A stretch of DNA of 54,148 nucleotides, from NCBI RefSeq assembly GCF_002159835.1, contig NZ_NFJL01000023.1:1-54148 (forward strand), given 5' to 3'. Numbering within the stretch: the first letter of the stretch is position 1; every line of letters starts with the position of its first letter. Both the position numbers and the translations under genes were made by a program. This DNA is from Blautia sp. An249 (GTDB lineage Bacteria > Bacillota > Clostridia > Lachnospirales > Lachnospiraceae). Below are positions 34,762 to 43,606 of this stretch, piece by piece. The notes under the pieces are model-generated. The model saw only the letters and a program-made list of their open reading frames with translations, did no database searches and had not been told where the DNA came from.

Positions 34762-36093
34762 TTACTCTTTTTTCGCATTGACAAACTGGGTGTACTGAGC
34801 CAGCCATACCAGTTCTACCGTACCAATGGGGCCGTTTCTCTGCTTCGCTATAATTACTTCCGAAATTCCCGGTTTCTCCGTGTCTTTATGATAGTAGTCA
34901 TCCCTGTACAGAAACATCACCACGTCCGCATCCTGCTCTATGGCGCCCGACTCACGCAAATCTGACAGCATAGGACGGTGATCCGGCCGCTGCTCCACCG
35001 CACGGCTTAACTGGGACAGAGCTACCACCGGCACATTCAGTTCCCTTGCCAGAGCCTTTAGCGCTCTTGAAATCTCGGAAATTTCCTGCTGCCGGGAATC
35101 GGTACGGCCGCTTCCGCTCATAAGCTGCAGGTAGTCAATAAAGATAATTCCCAGATCATGTTCCAGTTTATACTTTCTGCATTTGGATCGCAGTTCGGAA
35201 ATAGAAATTCCCGGCGTATCGTCAATAATCAAATTGGAATTTCCGATAATATCCGCTCCCTCTACCAGCTTTGTCCAGTCCTCGTCCTTTAAATTTCCTG
35301 TACGCAGAGCCTGGGAGTCCACCCGGGATTCCATGGCCAACAGTCGGTTTACAAACTGCTCTTTCGACATTTCCAGACTGAACATGGCCACTGTGATTCC
35401 TTTTTTAAAAGCCATGTACTGGGCAATATTCAGCGCAAACGCCGTCTTTCCCATGGAAGGACGGGCTGCAATCAGAATCAGATCCGACGGCTGCAGTCCC
35501 GAAGTCTTGTAGTCCAGATCGATAAATCCCGTAGGAAGTCCCGTGACATTTCCCTGGGTTTTGGAAGCCATCTCGATTTTATTGATGGCATTTAAAACTA
35601 CCTGCTGAATCGGAACAAACTCGCCTGTTGTCCGCTTCTGAAGCAGATGGAACATTTTCCTTTCCGTGTCCTCCAGAATCGTATCTGCATCCTCCTTATC
35701 CAGATAGCAGGTATTGGCGATTTCCTCGCTGACCTTAATCAGCCTTCTCAGCAAAGCCTTCTCGCTGACAATGTTGGCATAGTATTTTACATTTGCCGAA
35801 GTAGGAACGGCATTGACCAGTTCCCTGACATATTCCAGATTGCTGATATCCGGAGGCAAATCCTTTTCTTTCAGGCGGTTTTGTAACGTAATCAAATCCA
35901 CCGGTTTTCCTTCATTGCAAAGCTCCACCATTGCATCGAAAATAACCCCGTACTGATTCTGATAAAAATCTTCACTGGTCAGTATTTCCGAAGCAACTAA
36001 AATGGCGTCTCTGTCCAGAATCATCGAGCCAATCACCGACTGTTCCGCCTCCAGGCTGTGAGGCAGAATCCGTTTAATCAGAGCTTCTTCCAT
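34762..36093 (-). CDS. dnaB: Replicative DNA helicase DnaB
   Basis: The protein is 443 aa. The N-terminal DnaB domain (about 10-110) is followed by a RecA-like ATPase domain, with Walker A ARPSMGKT at 210-217, Walker B in IIFIDYLQLM and the DnaB motif QLSRAVEQRPDHRPMLSDLRESG spread over the C-terminus. It unwinds DNA at the replication fork as a hexamer (DnaC in B. subtilis nomenclature). It sits last in gdpP-rplI-dnaB, a conserved Firmicute order, 9 nt after rplI. No intein is present. Confidence 0.97.
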   Translation of the reverse strand: MEEALIKRILPHSLEAEQSVIGSMILDRDAILVASEILTSEDFYQNQYGVIFDAMVELCNEGKPVDLITLQNRLKEKDLPPDISNLEYVRELVNAVPTSANVKYYANIVSEKALLRRLIKVSEEIANTCYLDKEDADTILEDTERKMFHLLQKRTTGEFVPIQQVVLNAINKIEMASKTQGNVTGLPTGFIDLDYKTSGLQPSDLILIAARPSMGKTAFALNIAQYMAFKKGITVAMFSLEMSKEQFVNRLLAMESRVDSQALRTGNLKDEDWTKLVEGADIIGNSNLIIDDTPGISISELRSKCRKYKLEHDLGIIFIDYLQLMSGSGRTDSRQQEISEISRALKALARELNVPVVALSQLSRAVEQRPDHRPMLSDLRESGAIEQDADVVMFLYRDDYYHKDTEKPGISEVIIAKQRNGPIGTVELVWLAQYTQFVNAKKE

Positions 36094-36102
36094 GAATTCC
36101 TC

Positions 36103-36549
36103 CTAAGCTTCTTTTACAAATACCTTCAGCGTTCCTGTCACTTTGGGATGCAGTTTTACCGGTACCTGGGTCACGCCCAGTTCCCGAATGGCTCCGGACA
36201 ACTGCAGTTTCTTTTTGTCAATATCAAGTCCAAGCTGTTCTTTTGCAGCTTCTGAAATTTCCTTGGAGGAAACAGAACCAAACGTCTTTCCGTTTTCTCC
36301 CACTTTTAAGGTGAGGACCACTTCTTTATCCTCCAGGCCTTTTGCAAAATCTACGGCTGCCTGATAAATCTCCTGGGCAATTTTTTCTTCATTGGCTTTC
36401 TTCAGTTTTAAATCATTGAGATTTTTTGATGTCGCCTCCACACCCAGCTTTTTGGGCAGGATCATATTTCTTGCATATCCGTCGCTTACATTTACAATCT
36501 CGCCCTGTTTTCCAAGGCTTTTTACATCTTCCAGTAAAATTATTTTCAT
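36103..36549 (-). CDS. rplI: 50S ribosomal protein bL9
   Basis: The protein is 148 aa. It starts MKIILLEDVKSLGKQGEIVNVSDGYARN, the bL9 signature, with the central long helix (about 41-75) and a C-terminal rRNA-binding domain (about 80-148). Its ATG directly follows the gdpP stop, and the SD is inside gdpP, so translation is coupled. Confidence 0.97.
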   Translation of the reverse strand: MKIILLEDVKSLGKQGEIVNVSDGYARNMILPKKLGVEATSKNLNDLKLKKANEEKIAQEIYQAAVDFAKGLEDKEVVLTLKVGENGKTFGSVSSKEISEAAKEQLGLDIDKKKLQLSGAIRELGVTQVPVKLHPKVTGTLKVFVKEA

Positions 36550-38592
36550 CTAAACTTCCTCCTGGTTTAAATCATCAATTATGTCTTTAATCATTTGTAC
36601 CACATCTTCCACGGAACGTCCGCTTATCTGGGCGCCGGACACATTCATATGGCCGCCTCCGCCCAGACGTTCCATCATTACCTGTACGTTTACCTCATCA
36701 ATGGCTCTCGCACTGATATATATGATTCCCTTATATTTAGTCAGTACAAAGGATGCTTTCACTCCGTCAATATTCAGCAGTTCATTTGCTGCCTGGGCGC
36801 CCACTACGGTGGGGCTCTTCAGGCCTTCACTGGGGCAGACACCGATTACAAAGCTGGTTTTATAAACAATGGCATTGCAGATGGTCTCAGCTCTGGCCCT
36901 GTAAGAATCCATATCATCCCTGAGCATCTTCCTGACTCTGGTCACATCGGCCCCGCACCTTCGCAGAAATGCCGCCGCTTCAAAGGTCCGGACCCCTGCC
37001 CGGGTGGTAAAGTTATTGGTATCGATCATAATTCCGGCATAAATACTATCGGCTTCTATATTCCGTATCCGTATTCCATCGGAAAAATACTGCAGAATCT
37101 CTGCTACCATCTCACAGGTGGAAGAGGCATAAGGTTCCACATAAGACAGAACTGCATTCTGAATCACTTCGCTTCCTCTGCGGTGGTGATCCAGTACCAC
37201 AATAGTCTTTGTCTTATAAAGAAGGTCTTCGCACTCTGTATAACTGGGTTTGTTGGTATCCACCACGACTACTACGCAGCGGTTATCAACCAGCTCTTTT
37301 GCTTCCTGGCTGGATAGAAACATATCGTCTGCATAATCAGAACTCTCCACAAAACCTGCCATCAGAGGGCGAATGGAAGTGGTGGGATCGTTTACTACAA
37401 TATGAGCCGGCTTTCCCAGGGTTTTGGCTGCCCGGTAAATACCCACGGCCGCGCCGAAGGCGTCCACATCCGTAATCTTATGGCCCATAACCACAACCCG
37501 GTCTCTGGTACTGATAAACTCTTTTAATGCCTGTGCCTTCACACGGGCCTTTACACGGGTCGTCTTCTCCATCTGCTGGGATTTCCCGCCGAAATAAGTA
37601 ATCGTGTCTCCGTCTTTGATGACTACCTGATCTCCGCCCCGTCCCAAAGCCATCTCAATGGCAATCCGGGAGTATTCATAGTCCTGAATATAGGTAGACG
37701 CATTGATTCCGATTCCGATACTGAGGGTTACCGACATCTCATTTCCGATATTCACGGTTTTGACTTCATCTAATATAGGAAACTTCTGCTCTTTTAATTT
37801 CTTCAGAGAACTCTGACGCATAATCAGGAAGTATTTGTCTTTCTCCAGTTTTCGTACCATTCCGTCATAATTGGAAAAGTATTTCGTAATCTTCCTGTCT
37901 ATCAGGGCGATCAGCAGAGAACGTCTGACTTCCTCCACACTTTCCAGAGCCTCGTCATAATTATCCAGATAGGCCAGGGCAACTACTAATTTATTGTCTT
38001 CAATCTCCTGGATATACTCCGCCAGTTCTGTTTTATCAAGTAAATAAACAGCCACCACTGAGGTCTTATCGTCAAGTCCCTCGATCATATTGGTACTTTC
38101 AGCCAGATTTCCCAGAGAGATTCTCCGGAAAGTGGCGTTAAAAATCCTGTCGCCGTAATGGATCTGTTTTTCCTGGCTTTCATTTTTCCCGGACAACAGT
38201 TCTTTATTTATTTCCGGAAACAGAAGACTGATATTTTTCTTATATCCGGAATCCACTTTCGTCAGTTCCAGGAATTTCTTGTTGGACCAGATCATATTTC
38301 CCTCTTCGTCTATCAGGGCACAGGGCATGGTCAGATTGTCCAGCATCTGCTTCTCTATCTGTTCGTATTGACTGGCAAAGGCCAGCAGCTCGTTCATAAT
38401 GACCGGACGGTTATACGTAAACAGCGCAAGAGATAAAATAATATAGGCGGCAGTAATTAAACTCAGTAAAATCCCCGCATGAATATTAAGCGCATATACC
38501 GGCACATTTACAAGAATTAAAAGTATCGATAAAATGAAAGGCCATCTCATAAACTGTTTCAGACGTCCTCTTAACTTGAATTTCTCTTCCAT
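36550..38592 (-). CDS. gdpP: Cyclic-di-AMP phosphodiesterase GdpP (DHH family)
   Basis: The protein is 680 aa. Two N-terminal membrane helices (about 15-60) are followed by a PAS-like domain (about 80-160), a degenerate GGDEF domain (about 170-310) and C-terminal DHH/DHHA1 domains (about 345-670). The metal motif DHH lies in VVLDHHRRGSE, and the GGGGHMNVSGA loop is at the end. It hydrolyses c-di-AMP to pApA, controlling K+ uptake, osmotic and wall homeostasis. The start at 38592 is a choice; a 31-residue longer frame has no SD. The gdpP-rplI-dnaB order supports identity. Confidence 0.95.
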   Translation of the reverse strand: MEEKFKLRGRLKQFMRWPFILSILLILVNVPVYALNIHAGILLSLITAAYIILSLALFTYNRPVIMNELLAFASQYEQIEKQMLDNLTMPCALIDEEGNMIWSNKKFLELTKVDSGYKKNISLLFPEINKELLSGKNESQEKQIHYGDRIFNATFRRISLGNLAESTNMIEGLDDKTSVVAVYLLDKTELAEYIQEIEDNKLVVALAYLDNYDEALESVEEVRRSLLIALIDRKITKYFSNYDGMVRKLEKDKYFLIMRQSSLKKLKEQKFPILDEVKTVNIGNEMSVTLSIGIGINASTYIQDYEYSRIAIEMALGRGGDQVVIKDGDTITYFGGKSQQMEKTTRVKARVKAQALKEFISTRDRVVVMGHKITDVDAFGAAVGIYRAAKTLGKPAHIVVNDPTTSIRPLMAGFVESSDYADDMFLSSQEAKELVDNRCVVVVVDTNKPSYTECEDLLYKTKTIVVLDHHRRGSEVIQNAVLSYVEPYASSTCEMVAEILQYFSDGIRIRNIEADSIYAGIMIDTNNFTTRAGVRTFEAAAFLRRCGADVTRVRKMLRDDMDSYRARAETICNAIVYKTSFVIGVCPSEGLKSPTVVGAQAANELLNIDGVKASFVLTKYKGIIYISARAIDEVNVQVMMERLGGGGHMNVSGAQISGRSVEDVVQMIKDIIDDLNQEEV

Positions 38593-38745
38593 TCGTCTTT
38601 CCCTTTTCCTTCTGAATATCACCAAGTATTTCCCGTTTTCTCGCCGGTGTGCACCGACGTTTTTATTATACCAGATTTTTCCCATTTTTGCACTTATTAT
38701 TTCCCGTACGCTGCCGGCTTATACGCCCCGTTTCTCTTCCTTTTC

Positions 38746-38774
38746 TTGACAGAATATTTCAATAATGCTATAGT
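38746..38774 (+). promoter_or_regulatory. Promoter of the TPP riboswitch/thiT transcript
   Basis: TTGACA and TATAGT are separated by 17 bp, about 25 nt upstream of the aptamer. Confidence 0.8.
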
Positions 38775-38799
38775 CTTCCCTGTACAAAATTGATTGTAA

Positions 38800-38884
38800 G
38801 CAAGGGGAGCCTGTATACAGGCTGAGAGGAGATTGGATAATTTCGACCCTGATACCTGATTTGGGTAATGCCAGCCAGGGATGC
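38800..38884 (+). promoter_or_regulatory. TPP (thiamine pyrophosphate) riboswitch
   Basis: The THI-box core is nearly consensus: GGGGAGC, then GGCTGAGAGGA, then GACCCTGATACCTGAT, then TGGGTAATGCCAGC. It precedes the thiamine transporter gene thiT, so expression should be reduced at high TPP. Confidence 0.96.
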
Positions 38885-38898
38885 AGCCCAGCTTTTTT

Positions 38899-38937
38899 CT
38901 CCTTGTTTTGCAGTCGGAATAACAAGGAGGTTTTTTT
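38899..38937 (+). terminator. Riboswitch expression platform: terminator hairpin that also covers the SD
   Basis: CTCCTTGTT (38899-38907) pairs with AACAAGGAG (38921-38929), followed by T7 (38931-38937) and then the thiT ATG. The SD AAGGAGG is in the 3' arm, so the same hairpin can block translation as well as end transcription. Confidence 0.8.
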
Positions 38938-39603
38938 ATGTTTCAGTTTTTAGTAAATGCCGAGGGAGGACTTACCACCGCGGGATATGTAATCTCTGTG
39001 GCTGCCGGAATTCTTTTATTTGTTCTGGCTCTGGTGTTCGCGGGGAAGAGTTCTGCCCGACAGAAGATGTCTGTGAAGCAGCTGGTATTTTGTGCCATGG
39101 CCATGGCTTTGGCTTTCATTACATCTTACATCAAACTTTTTGAACTTCCCTGGGGCGGAAGTATTACTCTGTGCAGTATGCTCTTTATTGTATTGGCCGC
39201 TTACTGGTACGGACCGAAAACAGGAATGCTGGTAGGGCTTGCCTACGGCATTCTCCAGTTCATTCAGGAACCTTATGTCCTTTCCTTTTTCCAGGTATGC
39301 TGCGATTACATCCTGGCTTTTGCCGCTCTGGGTGTGGCCGGATTTTTCGCCAATCAGAAGTACGGCCTGATTAAGGGGTACATCGCGGCGGTGATTGCCC
39401 GGGGAGCCTTCCATGCTTTGGGCGGTTATCTGTACTGGATGGACTACATGCCGGAGAATTTCCCGCAGGCTCTGAAAAGTCTCTACCCTATTGTTTATAA
39501 TTACAGCTATCTTCTGGCAGAAGCGGTGCTTACCCTCATCATCCTTGCAATCCCCGCTGTCTCAAAAGCGCTGAATCAGGTAAAGCAGAACGCCCTTTCA
39601 TAA
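38938..39603 (+). CDS. thiT: Energy-coupled thiamine transporter ThiT
   Basis: This 221-aa integral membrane S-component of an ECF transporter binds thiamine. It is longer than typical ThiT (about 180-190 aa) because of an extra N-terminal hydrophobic segment (about 15-37) before the usual start of the fold. The family segment KLFELPWGGSITLCSM and C-terminal YPIVYNYSYLLAEA are present. It depends on the shared EcfAA'T module, encoded elsewhere. Its TPP riboswitch confirms the thiamine role. Confidence 0.94.
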   Translation: MFQFLVNAEGGLTTAGYVISVAAGILLFVLALVFAGKSSARQKMSVKQLVFCAMAMALAFITSYIKLFELPWGGSITLCSMLFIVLAAYWYGPKTGMLVGLAYGILQFIQEPYVLSFFQVCCDYILAFAALGVAGFFANQKYGLIKGYIAAVIARGAFHALGGYLYWMDYMPENFPQALKSLYPIVYNYSYLLAEAVLTLIILAIPAVSKALNQVKQNALS

Positions 39604-39622
39604 AACAATCCATGCAGAACGA

Positions 39623-39668
39623 TTTTAATGTAATAGGAAATCCGACGGAATTTCCTATTACATTAAAA
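39623..39668. repeat. Dispersed 46-nt palindrome, copy 2
   Basis: Perfect 19-nt arms (core TGTAATAGGAAAT) surround an 8-nt loop, CCGACGGA. It matches copy 1 at 17975-18020 except for outer bases and the loop. Again it sits directly beside an intrinsic terminator. Confidence 0.85.
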
Positions 39669-39708
39669 AAGGGATTGTCTCAGATTCACGAGACAATCCC
39701 TTTCTTTT
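39669..39708. terminator. Bidirectional terminator between thiT and rpsR
   Basis: Perfect 10-bp arms (GGGATTGTCT and complement) enclose a 10-nt loop. TTTCTTTT follows on the plus strand and TTTTTT on the minus strand. Confidence 0.88.
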
Positions 39709-39716
39709 GCTTAAAA

Positions 39717-39980
39717 TTAATCCTGAACGTATGGCATGATTGCAAGATGTCTTGCTCTCTTAATAGCCACTGTTAAAGCTCTCTGATGTTTCGCACAGTT
39801 TCCGGTAATTCTTCTTGGAAGAATTTTACCTCTTTCTGATACGTATCTTTTCAGTTTTGCTACATCTTTGTAATCAATTTCGTTATTTTCTTTGCCGCAG
39901 AATACGCAAACTTTTTTTCTTCTGCGTCCGCCTCTTCTCTTCATTGGAGAATCCGGCCTTTCGCCTCTATTGTATGCCAT
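39717..39980 (-). CDS. rpsR: 30S ribosomal protein bS18
   Basis: This 87-aa protein has the S18 core [25 protein letters not shown]. The CVFC pair plus the later cysteine indicate the zinc-binding (C+) form. It is last in rpsF-ssb-rpsR. AGGAGG precedes the ATG. Confidence 0.97.
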   Translation of the reverse strand: MAYNRGERPDSPMKRRGGRRRKKVCVFCGKENNEIDYKDVAKLKRYVSERGKILPRRITGNCAKHQRALTVAIKRARHLAIMPYVQD

Positions 39981-40029
39981 GTGCTTTTACCTCCTATACT
40001 TGTTTTTACAGATTCAACTTTTTCCTGTT

Positions 40030-40482
40030 TTAGTTAAATGGAAGCTCTTCGTCAATTCCGTCCGGAATATTCATAAATCCGTCTGCAGACGCCGCAGTCG
40101 GTGACGGCATAGACGGGGCTGCATTCTGCTGGGGCATACTTGCGGTATAATGATCGCTTGCCGCCTTACTTTCTGCAAACTCCTGCTCTTCCACAACAAC
40201 TTCTGTTGTATATACTTTCTGTCCTTCCCGGTTTGTGTAGCTTCCGGTCTGAATTCTCCCGCTTACCACAATCCGGATTCCCTGATGGAAATATTTTTCT
40301 GCAAATTCTGCGCCTCTGCCGAACACCACACAACTGATGAAGTCTGCAGTGGCCTCTCCATCTCTCTTAAATCTCCGGTCTACCGCCAGGGTATATCTGG
40401 CAATTGCCAGAGAATTTTCTCCTGCGGAATATCTTACCTCAGGATCTCTCGTTAAGCGTCCCATTAAAATCACTTTATTCAT
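40030..40482 (-). CDS. ssb: Single-stranded DNA-binding protein
   Basis: The protein is 150 aa. The OB-fold domain (1 to about 105, starting MNKVILMGRLTRDPEVRY) is followed by a flexible linker and an acidic tip ending EELPFN that recruits repair and replication partners. It lies between rpsF and rpsR, the standard Firmicute position. Confidence 0.97.
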   Translation of the reverse strand: MNKVILMGRLTRDPEVRYSAGENSLAIARYTLAVDRRFKRDGEATADFISCVVFGRGAEFAEKYFHQGIRIVVSGRIQTGSYTNREGQKVYTTEVVVEEQEFAESKAASDHYTASMPQQNAAPSMPSPTAASADGFMNIPDGIDEELPFN

Positions 40483-40552
40483 ATCTCTACCTCTTACTTT
40501 CTGTCAATAGGCGTCAATTAATGGTGCTCCCTAAATCCACTATAAGAAATTC

Positions 40553-40840
40553 TTATGCTTCTTTACGAACAACTAAGTATCTTAATACGTTGTCCATAAT
40601 ACGAACATGTCTTTCGACTTCCGCCGGACAAGTTGTATCTGCTTCAAACTGAATAAAGTAGTAGAAGCCTTCATGCATTTTCTGAATTTCGTAAGCTAAT
40701 CTTTTCTTACCCCATTCTTCTACTTCTGTGACAGTACCATTGTAACGGGTAATGTATCCTTTCGCTTTCTCAACGATTGCTTCGCGGACATCATCCTCTA
40801 CTTTGGCACTCACAACTAATGCTAATTCATACTTGTTCAT
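40553..40840 (-). CDS. rpsF: 30S ribosomal protein bS6
   Basis: The 95-aa protein begins MNKYELALVVSAKVEDD and contains the S6 motif EEWGKKRLAYEIQKMHEGFYYF. It pairs with S18 in the small-subunit platform. It is first in rpsF-ssb-rpsR. Confidence 0.97.
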   Translation of the reverse strand: MNKYELALVVSAKVEDDVREAIVEKAKGYITRYNGTVTEVEEWGKKRLAYEIQKMHEGFYYFIQFEADTTCPAEVERHVRIMDNVLRYLVVRKEA

Positions 40841-40921
40841 GCTCTGTTTTACCTCCTTATGGTCTTTATGGCTCTCTGCTCTGCAGAGAACAAGGATATT
40901 AAAAATATATCACGAGTGCTT

Positions 40922-40950
40922 ATTTTAGCATACTTCACCGGCCATGTAAA
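40922..40950 (-). promoter_or_regulatory. Promoter of rpsF-ssb-rpsR
   Basis: TTTACA and TAAAAT on the minus strand are 17 bp apart. The leader contains a tight hairpin (40873-40889) with 7-bp arms and a 3-nt loop ahead of the SD. S6:S18 autoregulation is known for this operon in other bacteria, but the consensus motif is not clear here. Confidence 0.65.
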
Positions 40951-40970
40951 GTAATTCTTTTTATTTGGAG

Positions 40971-41005
40971 ATAAAAAGTTCTCCCGGCACACAACCGGGA
41001 GAACT
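40971..41005 (-). terminator. Terminator of the AGCS symporter gene
   Basis: The 11-bp arms AGTTCTCCCGG and complement are followed by TTTTT on the minus strand, 13 nt past the stop. Confidence 0.88.
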
Positions 41006-41018
41006 TTCAGAGCATCTA

Positions 41019-42482
41019 TTATTTATTTCCTTTTTCTCTTTGTTCCAGGAGCGCTTTTTGTTTGCTCCATGCGCCTGTGGGATCCTCAATTCCGAATTTC
41101 GCCGGATCAAACAGGGGGTCCTGACCTGCTTTTCTCTGCTTGTCATAGTCTTTGCAGATAGCAACTGCCTTATTGGACAGCCATAAAACGCCGATAAGGT
41201 TGAACCATGCCATCAGACCTACACCTAAGTCTGCCATGCTCCAGATTACCTCTCCGTTTACCACTGCACCGGAGAACACAGCGACCATGAAAATAATTCT
41301 CATCAGCCAGGTGCCGGCCTTCTTTCCTTTAAACAGGAATTTCATATTACTTTCTGCCTGATAGTAGTACCCCATCAGACTGGTGAATACGAAGAGCACA
41401 ATCATGATGGCCAGAAGTTTTCCTCCCCAGCTTCCGAACGCCTGGATAACTCCGTCCTGAGCCCATAAAATACCATATTCTGTACTTACATTCTCAACGA
41501 TCATAGAACCGTCTGCACCCTGAACATTATAGTTGCCTGTAAGGAGAATAATCATTGCAGATGCGCTGCACACAAGAATGGTATCAATGTAGATGGAAAG
41601 CGCCTGTACCAGACCCTGCTGTGCCGGGTGATCACATTCGGCTGCGGCTGCAACAATCGCTCCGGATCCCTGACCGGCTTCGTTGGAGTAAACGCCACGT
41701 TTTACACCCCAGGAAACCGTTGCGCCCAGAATACCTGCAAACATCTGATCTGCACCGAATGCAGATTTAATAATGGTTGCAAATACTGCCGGCAGTTCGG
41801 TGAAATGCATTCCCATGACGATGATTGCCATAATAAGATAAATGACACACATAACCGGAGCCAGTAATTCGGCCACTTTACCGATACGTTTGATACCGCC
41901 CCATACAACTGCACAGATTAAAACGGTACAAATACTTCCAACTAAAAGCTGTCCTAAACCAAAGGCATTCTCAAAGGTACTGCAGATAGAATATACCTGC
42001 AGACCGGGCATCAGCGTACCAGGTCCTAAAACAGCGGCAATAGCAAAGGCGATTGCCAGTGGTTTCAGTTTTAAGCCTTTTGATATAAAGGCCTGAGGTC
42101 CGCCTATATATTCTCCGCCTTCTCTGTCTTTGTATGCCTGAGCCAGTACTGTTTCCGCATATGCAGAAGCCGCTCCAATCAGAGCCAGTATCCACATCCA
42201 GAAAACAGCTCCCGGGCCGCCGAAGAAAATCGCTGTAGCTACACCGGAGATATTTCCCATACCTACACGGGAACCTACTGTTGTGGCAAACGCCTGGAAT
42301 GGAGATATTCCATCTTCACTGGTGTTGTTACGCAGCAGACGGAACATATCTCCAATGGAACGAAACTGAACCCCCTTAAAACGAATGGTAAAATACACAC
42401 CCGTTATCAGACAAAGAATAACCAGGGGTAATGCCCATACCCATCCGTTAATCTTCGTTACTACATCAACAAATGCCTGCAT
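41019..42482 (-). CDS. Alanine/glycine:cation symporter family protein
   Basis: This 487-aa membrane protein has about 11 helices. AGCS signatures are visible: SPFQAFATTVGSRVGMGNISGVATAI near residue 60-85 and the SNEAGQGSGAIVAAAAECDHPA segment. Members import alanine or glycine with Na+ (AlsT/AgcS). It has its own promoter and terminator, with no glycine riboswitch in the 95-nt leader. AGGAGG precedes the ATG. Confidence 0.93.
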   Translation of the reverse strand: MQAFVDVVTKINGWVWALPLVILCLITGVYFTIRFKGVQFRSIGDMFRLLRNNTSEDGISPFQAFATTVGSRVGMGNISGVATAIFFGGPGAVFWMWILALIGAASAYAETVLAQAYKDREGGEYIGGPQAFISKGLKLKPLAIAFAIAAVLGPGTLMPGLQVYSICSTFENAFGLGQLLVGSICTVLICAVVWGGIKRIGKVAELLAPVMCVIYLIMAIIVMGMHFTELPAVFATIIKSAFGADQMFAGILGATVSWGVKRGVYSNEAGQGSGAIVAAAAECDHPAQQGLVQALSIYIDTILVCSASAMIILLTGNYNVQGADGSMIVENVSTEYGILWAQDGVIQAFGSWGGKLLAIMIVLFVFTSLMGYYYQAESNMKFLFKGKKAGTWLMRIIFMVAVFSGAVVNGEVIWSMADLGVGLMAWFNLIGVLWLSNKAVAICKDYDKQRKAGQDPLFDPAKFGIEDPTGAWSKQKALLEQREKGNK

Positions 42483-42577
42483 AAACTCCCTCCTCCTGTG
42501 GAAAATTTGTTAATTCTATTATGACACGTCAAAGTGTTCAAGGAAATTATCAATTTTGACCCACTTTTTATCAATCT

Positions 42578-42606
42578 TGTATAAATTCTTATTAAAATCG
42601 TGTCAA
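42578..42606 (-). promoter_or_regulatory. Promoter of the AGCS symporter gene
   Basis: TTGACA and TATACA on the minus strand are separated by 17 bp. The -35 TT is the end of the T tract of the preceding DUF951 terminator. Confidence 0.7.
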
Positions 42607-42637
42607 AAAAACAACCCGGGAAGGATTTCTTCCCGGG
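42604..42637 (-). terminator. Terminator of the sortase/sirtuin/DUF951 operon
   Basis: The arms CCCGGGAAG and CTTCCCGGG enclose a short loop and are followed by TTGTTTTTTT on the minus strand. Confidence 0.88.
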
Positions 42638-42655
42638 CTGCGCCTGCCCTGAATG

Positions 42656-42847
42656 TTATTCTGATTTTTTTTCTATGCCTCTTGTATTTTTCTCCACTAA
42701 TTTCCGGGAAATCATCACCTGTCTTCCACAGCCGAGACATTTCAGCCGGAAGTCAGCTCCTACTCTTAAAATTTCCCACTGGCTGCTCCCACAGGGATGG
42801 CCTTTTTTCAGAGTCACTATATCTCCTACCTCATAGGGAATTCCCAT
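42656..42847 (-). CDS. DUF951 domain-containing small protein
   Basis: This 63-aa protein fits the conserved DUF951 family: EVGDIVTLKKGHPCGSSQWEILRVGADFRLKCLGC is its core, read across residues 6-40. Its cysteines (C19, C37, C40) could bind a metal. It begins 3 nt after the sirtuin stop, so it is cotranscribed. Function is unknown. Confidence 0.88.
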   Translation of the reverse strand: MGIPYEVGDIVTLKKGHPCGSSQWEILRVGADFRLKCLGCGRQVMISRKLVEKNTRGIEKKSE

Positions 42848-42850
42848 ATC

Positions 42851-43582
42851 TCATTCTCCTTTTACCTTAATTTTCGCAAACACCTCTCCAATGGGCTTCT
42901 GAATCAGCAGATCTGCAAAACTGTCCCTGGGAGTTGCCGATTTATTTATCAGTACCAGATGCTTTCCCCGGTAATAATCAATTAAACTGGCGGCAGGATA
43001 GACAGAAAGGGAAGTTCCTCCTATTATAAGGACGTCCGCCCGCTCAATGGCTCTGACTGCCCCCTGAAGGGTATCCATATCCAGCCCCTCTTCGTATAAA
43101 ACCACATCCGGCTTAATGATCCCCCCGCATTGGCACCGGGGAACTCCCTGTGCTTTCTTCATAGTGTCAAACCCATAGAATCTTCCGCATTTCATACAGT
43201 AATTCCGGTAAACTGATCCGTGCAGCTCATAGACATTTTTACTGCCGGCCATTTGATGGAGATTATCTATATTCTGGGTAATCACCGCTTTTAACTTGCC
43301 GGCTCTCTCCAGGGCAGCCAGTTTTTTGTGGGCTTCGTTGGGTTCTGCCCCCTCATACAGCATCTTTTTGGAATAAAACTGAAAAAACTCCTCAGGATGT
43401 TTCATAAAAAAAGTATGGCTTAAAATGGTTTCCGGAGGATAGTCATATTGCTGATGATACAGACCGTCCACACTTCTGAAATCCGGAATCCCGCTTTCTG
43501 TGGAAACTCCGGCTCCTCCAAAGAATACAAGATTCTCATAATTATCAATTAATTTCTGAAGTTCTTCGATTTCTTTTTCCAT
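42851..43582 (-). CDS. cobB: NAD-dependent protein deacylase, Sir2 family
   Basis: This 243-aa sirtuin of standard length has the NAD-binding motif GAGVSTESGIPDFRS (about 21-35), TQNIDNLHQMAGS, the catalytic histidine in ELHGSV and a Cys4 zinc site (CMKC and CQC). It removes acetyl or other acyl groups from lysines, giving O-acyl-ADP-ribose. It lies between sortase B and DUF951, 24 nt after the sortase stop. Confidence 0.95.
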   Translation of the reverse strand: MEKEIEELQKLIDNYENLVFFGGAGVSTESGIPDFRSVDGLYHQQYDYPPETILSHTFFMKHPEEFFQFYSKKMLYEGAEPNEAHKKLAALERAGKLKAVITQNIDNLHQMAGSKNVYELHGSVYRNYCMKCGRFYGFDTMKKAQGVPRCQCGGIIKPDVVLYEEGLDMDTLQGAVRAIERADVLIIGGTSLSVYPAASLIDYYRGKHLVLINKSATPRDSFADLLIQKPIGEVFAKIKVKGE

Positions 43583-43606
43583 GAGACTTCCTCCTTTTAT
43601 ACCTTT

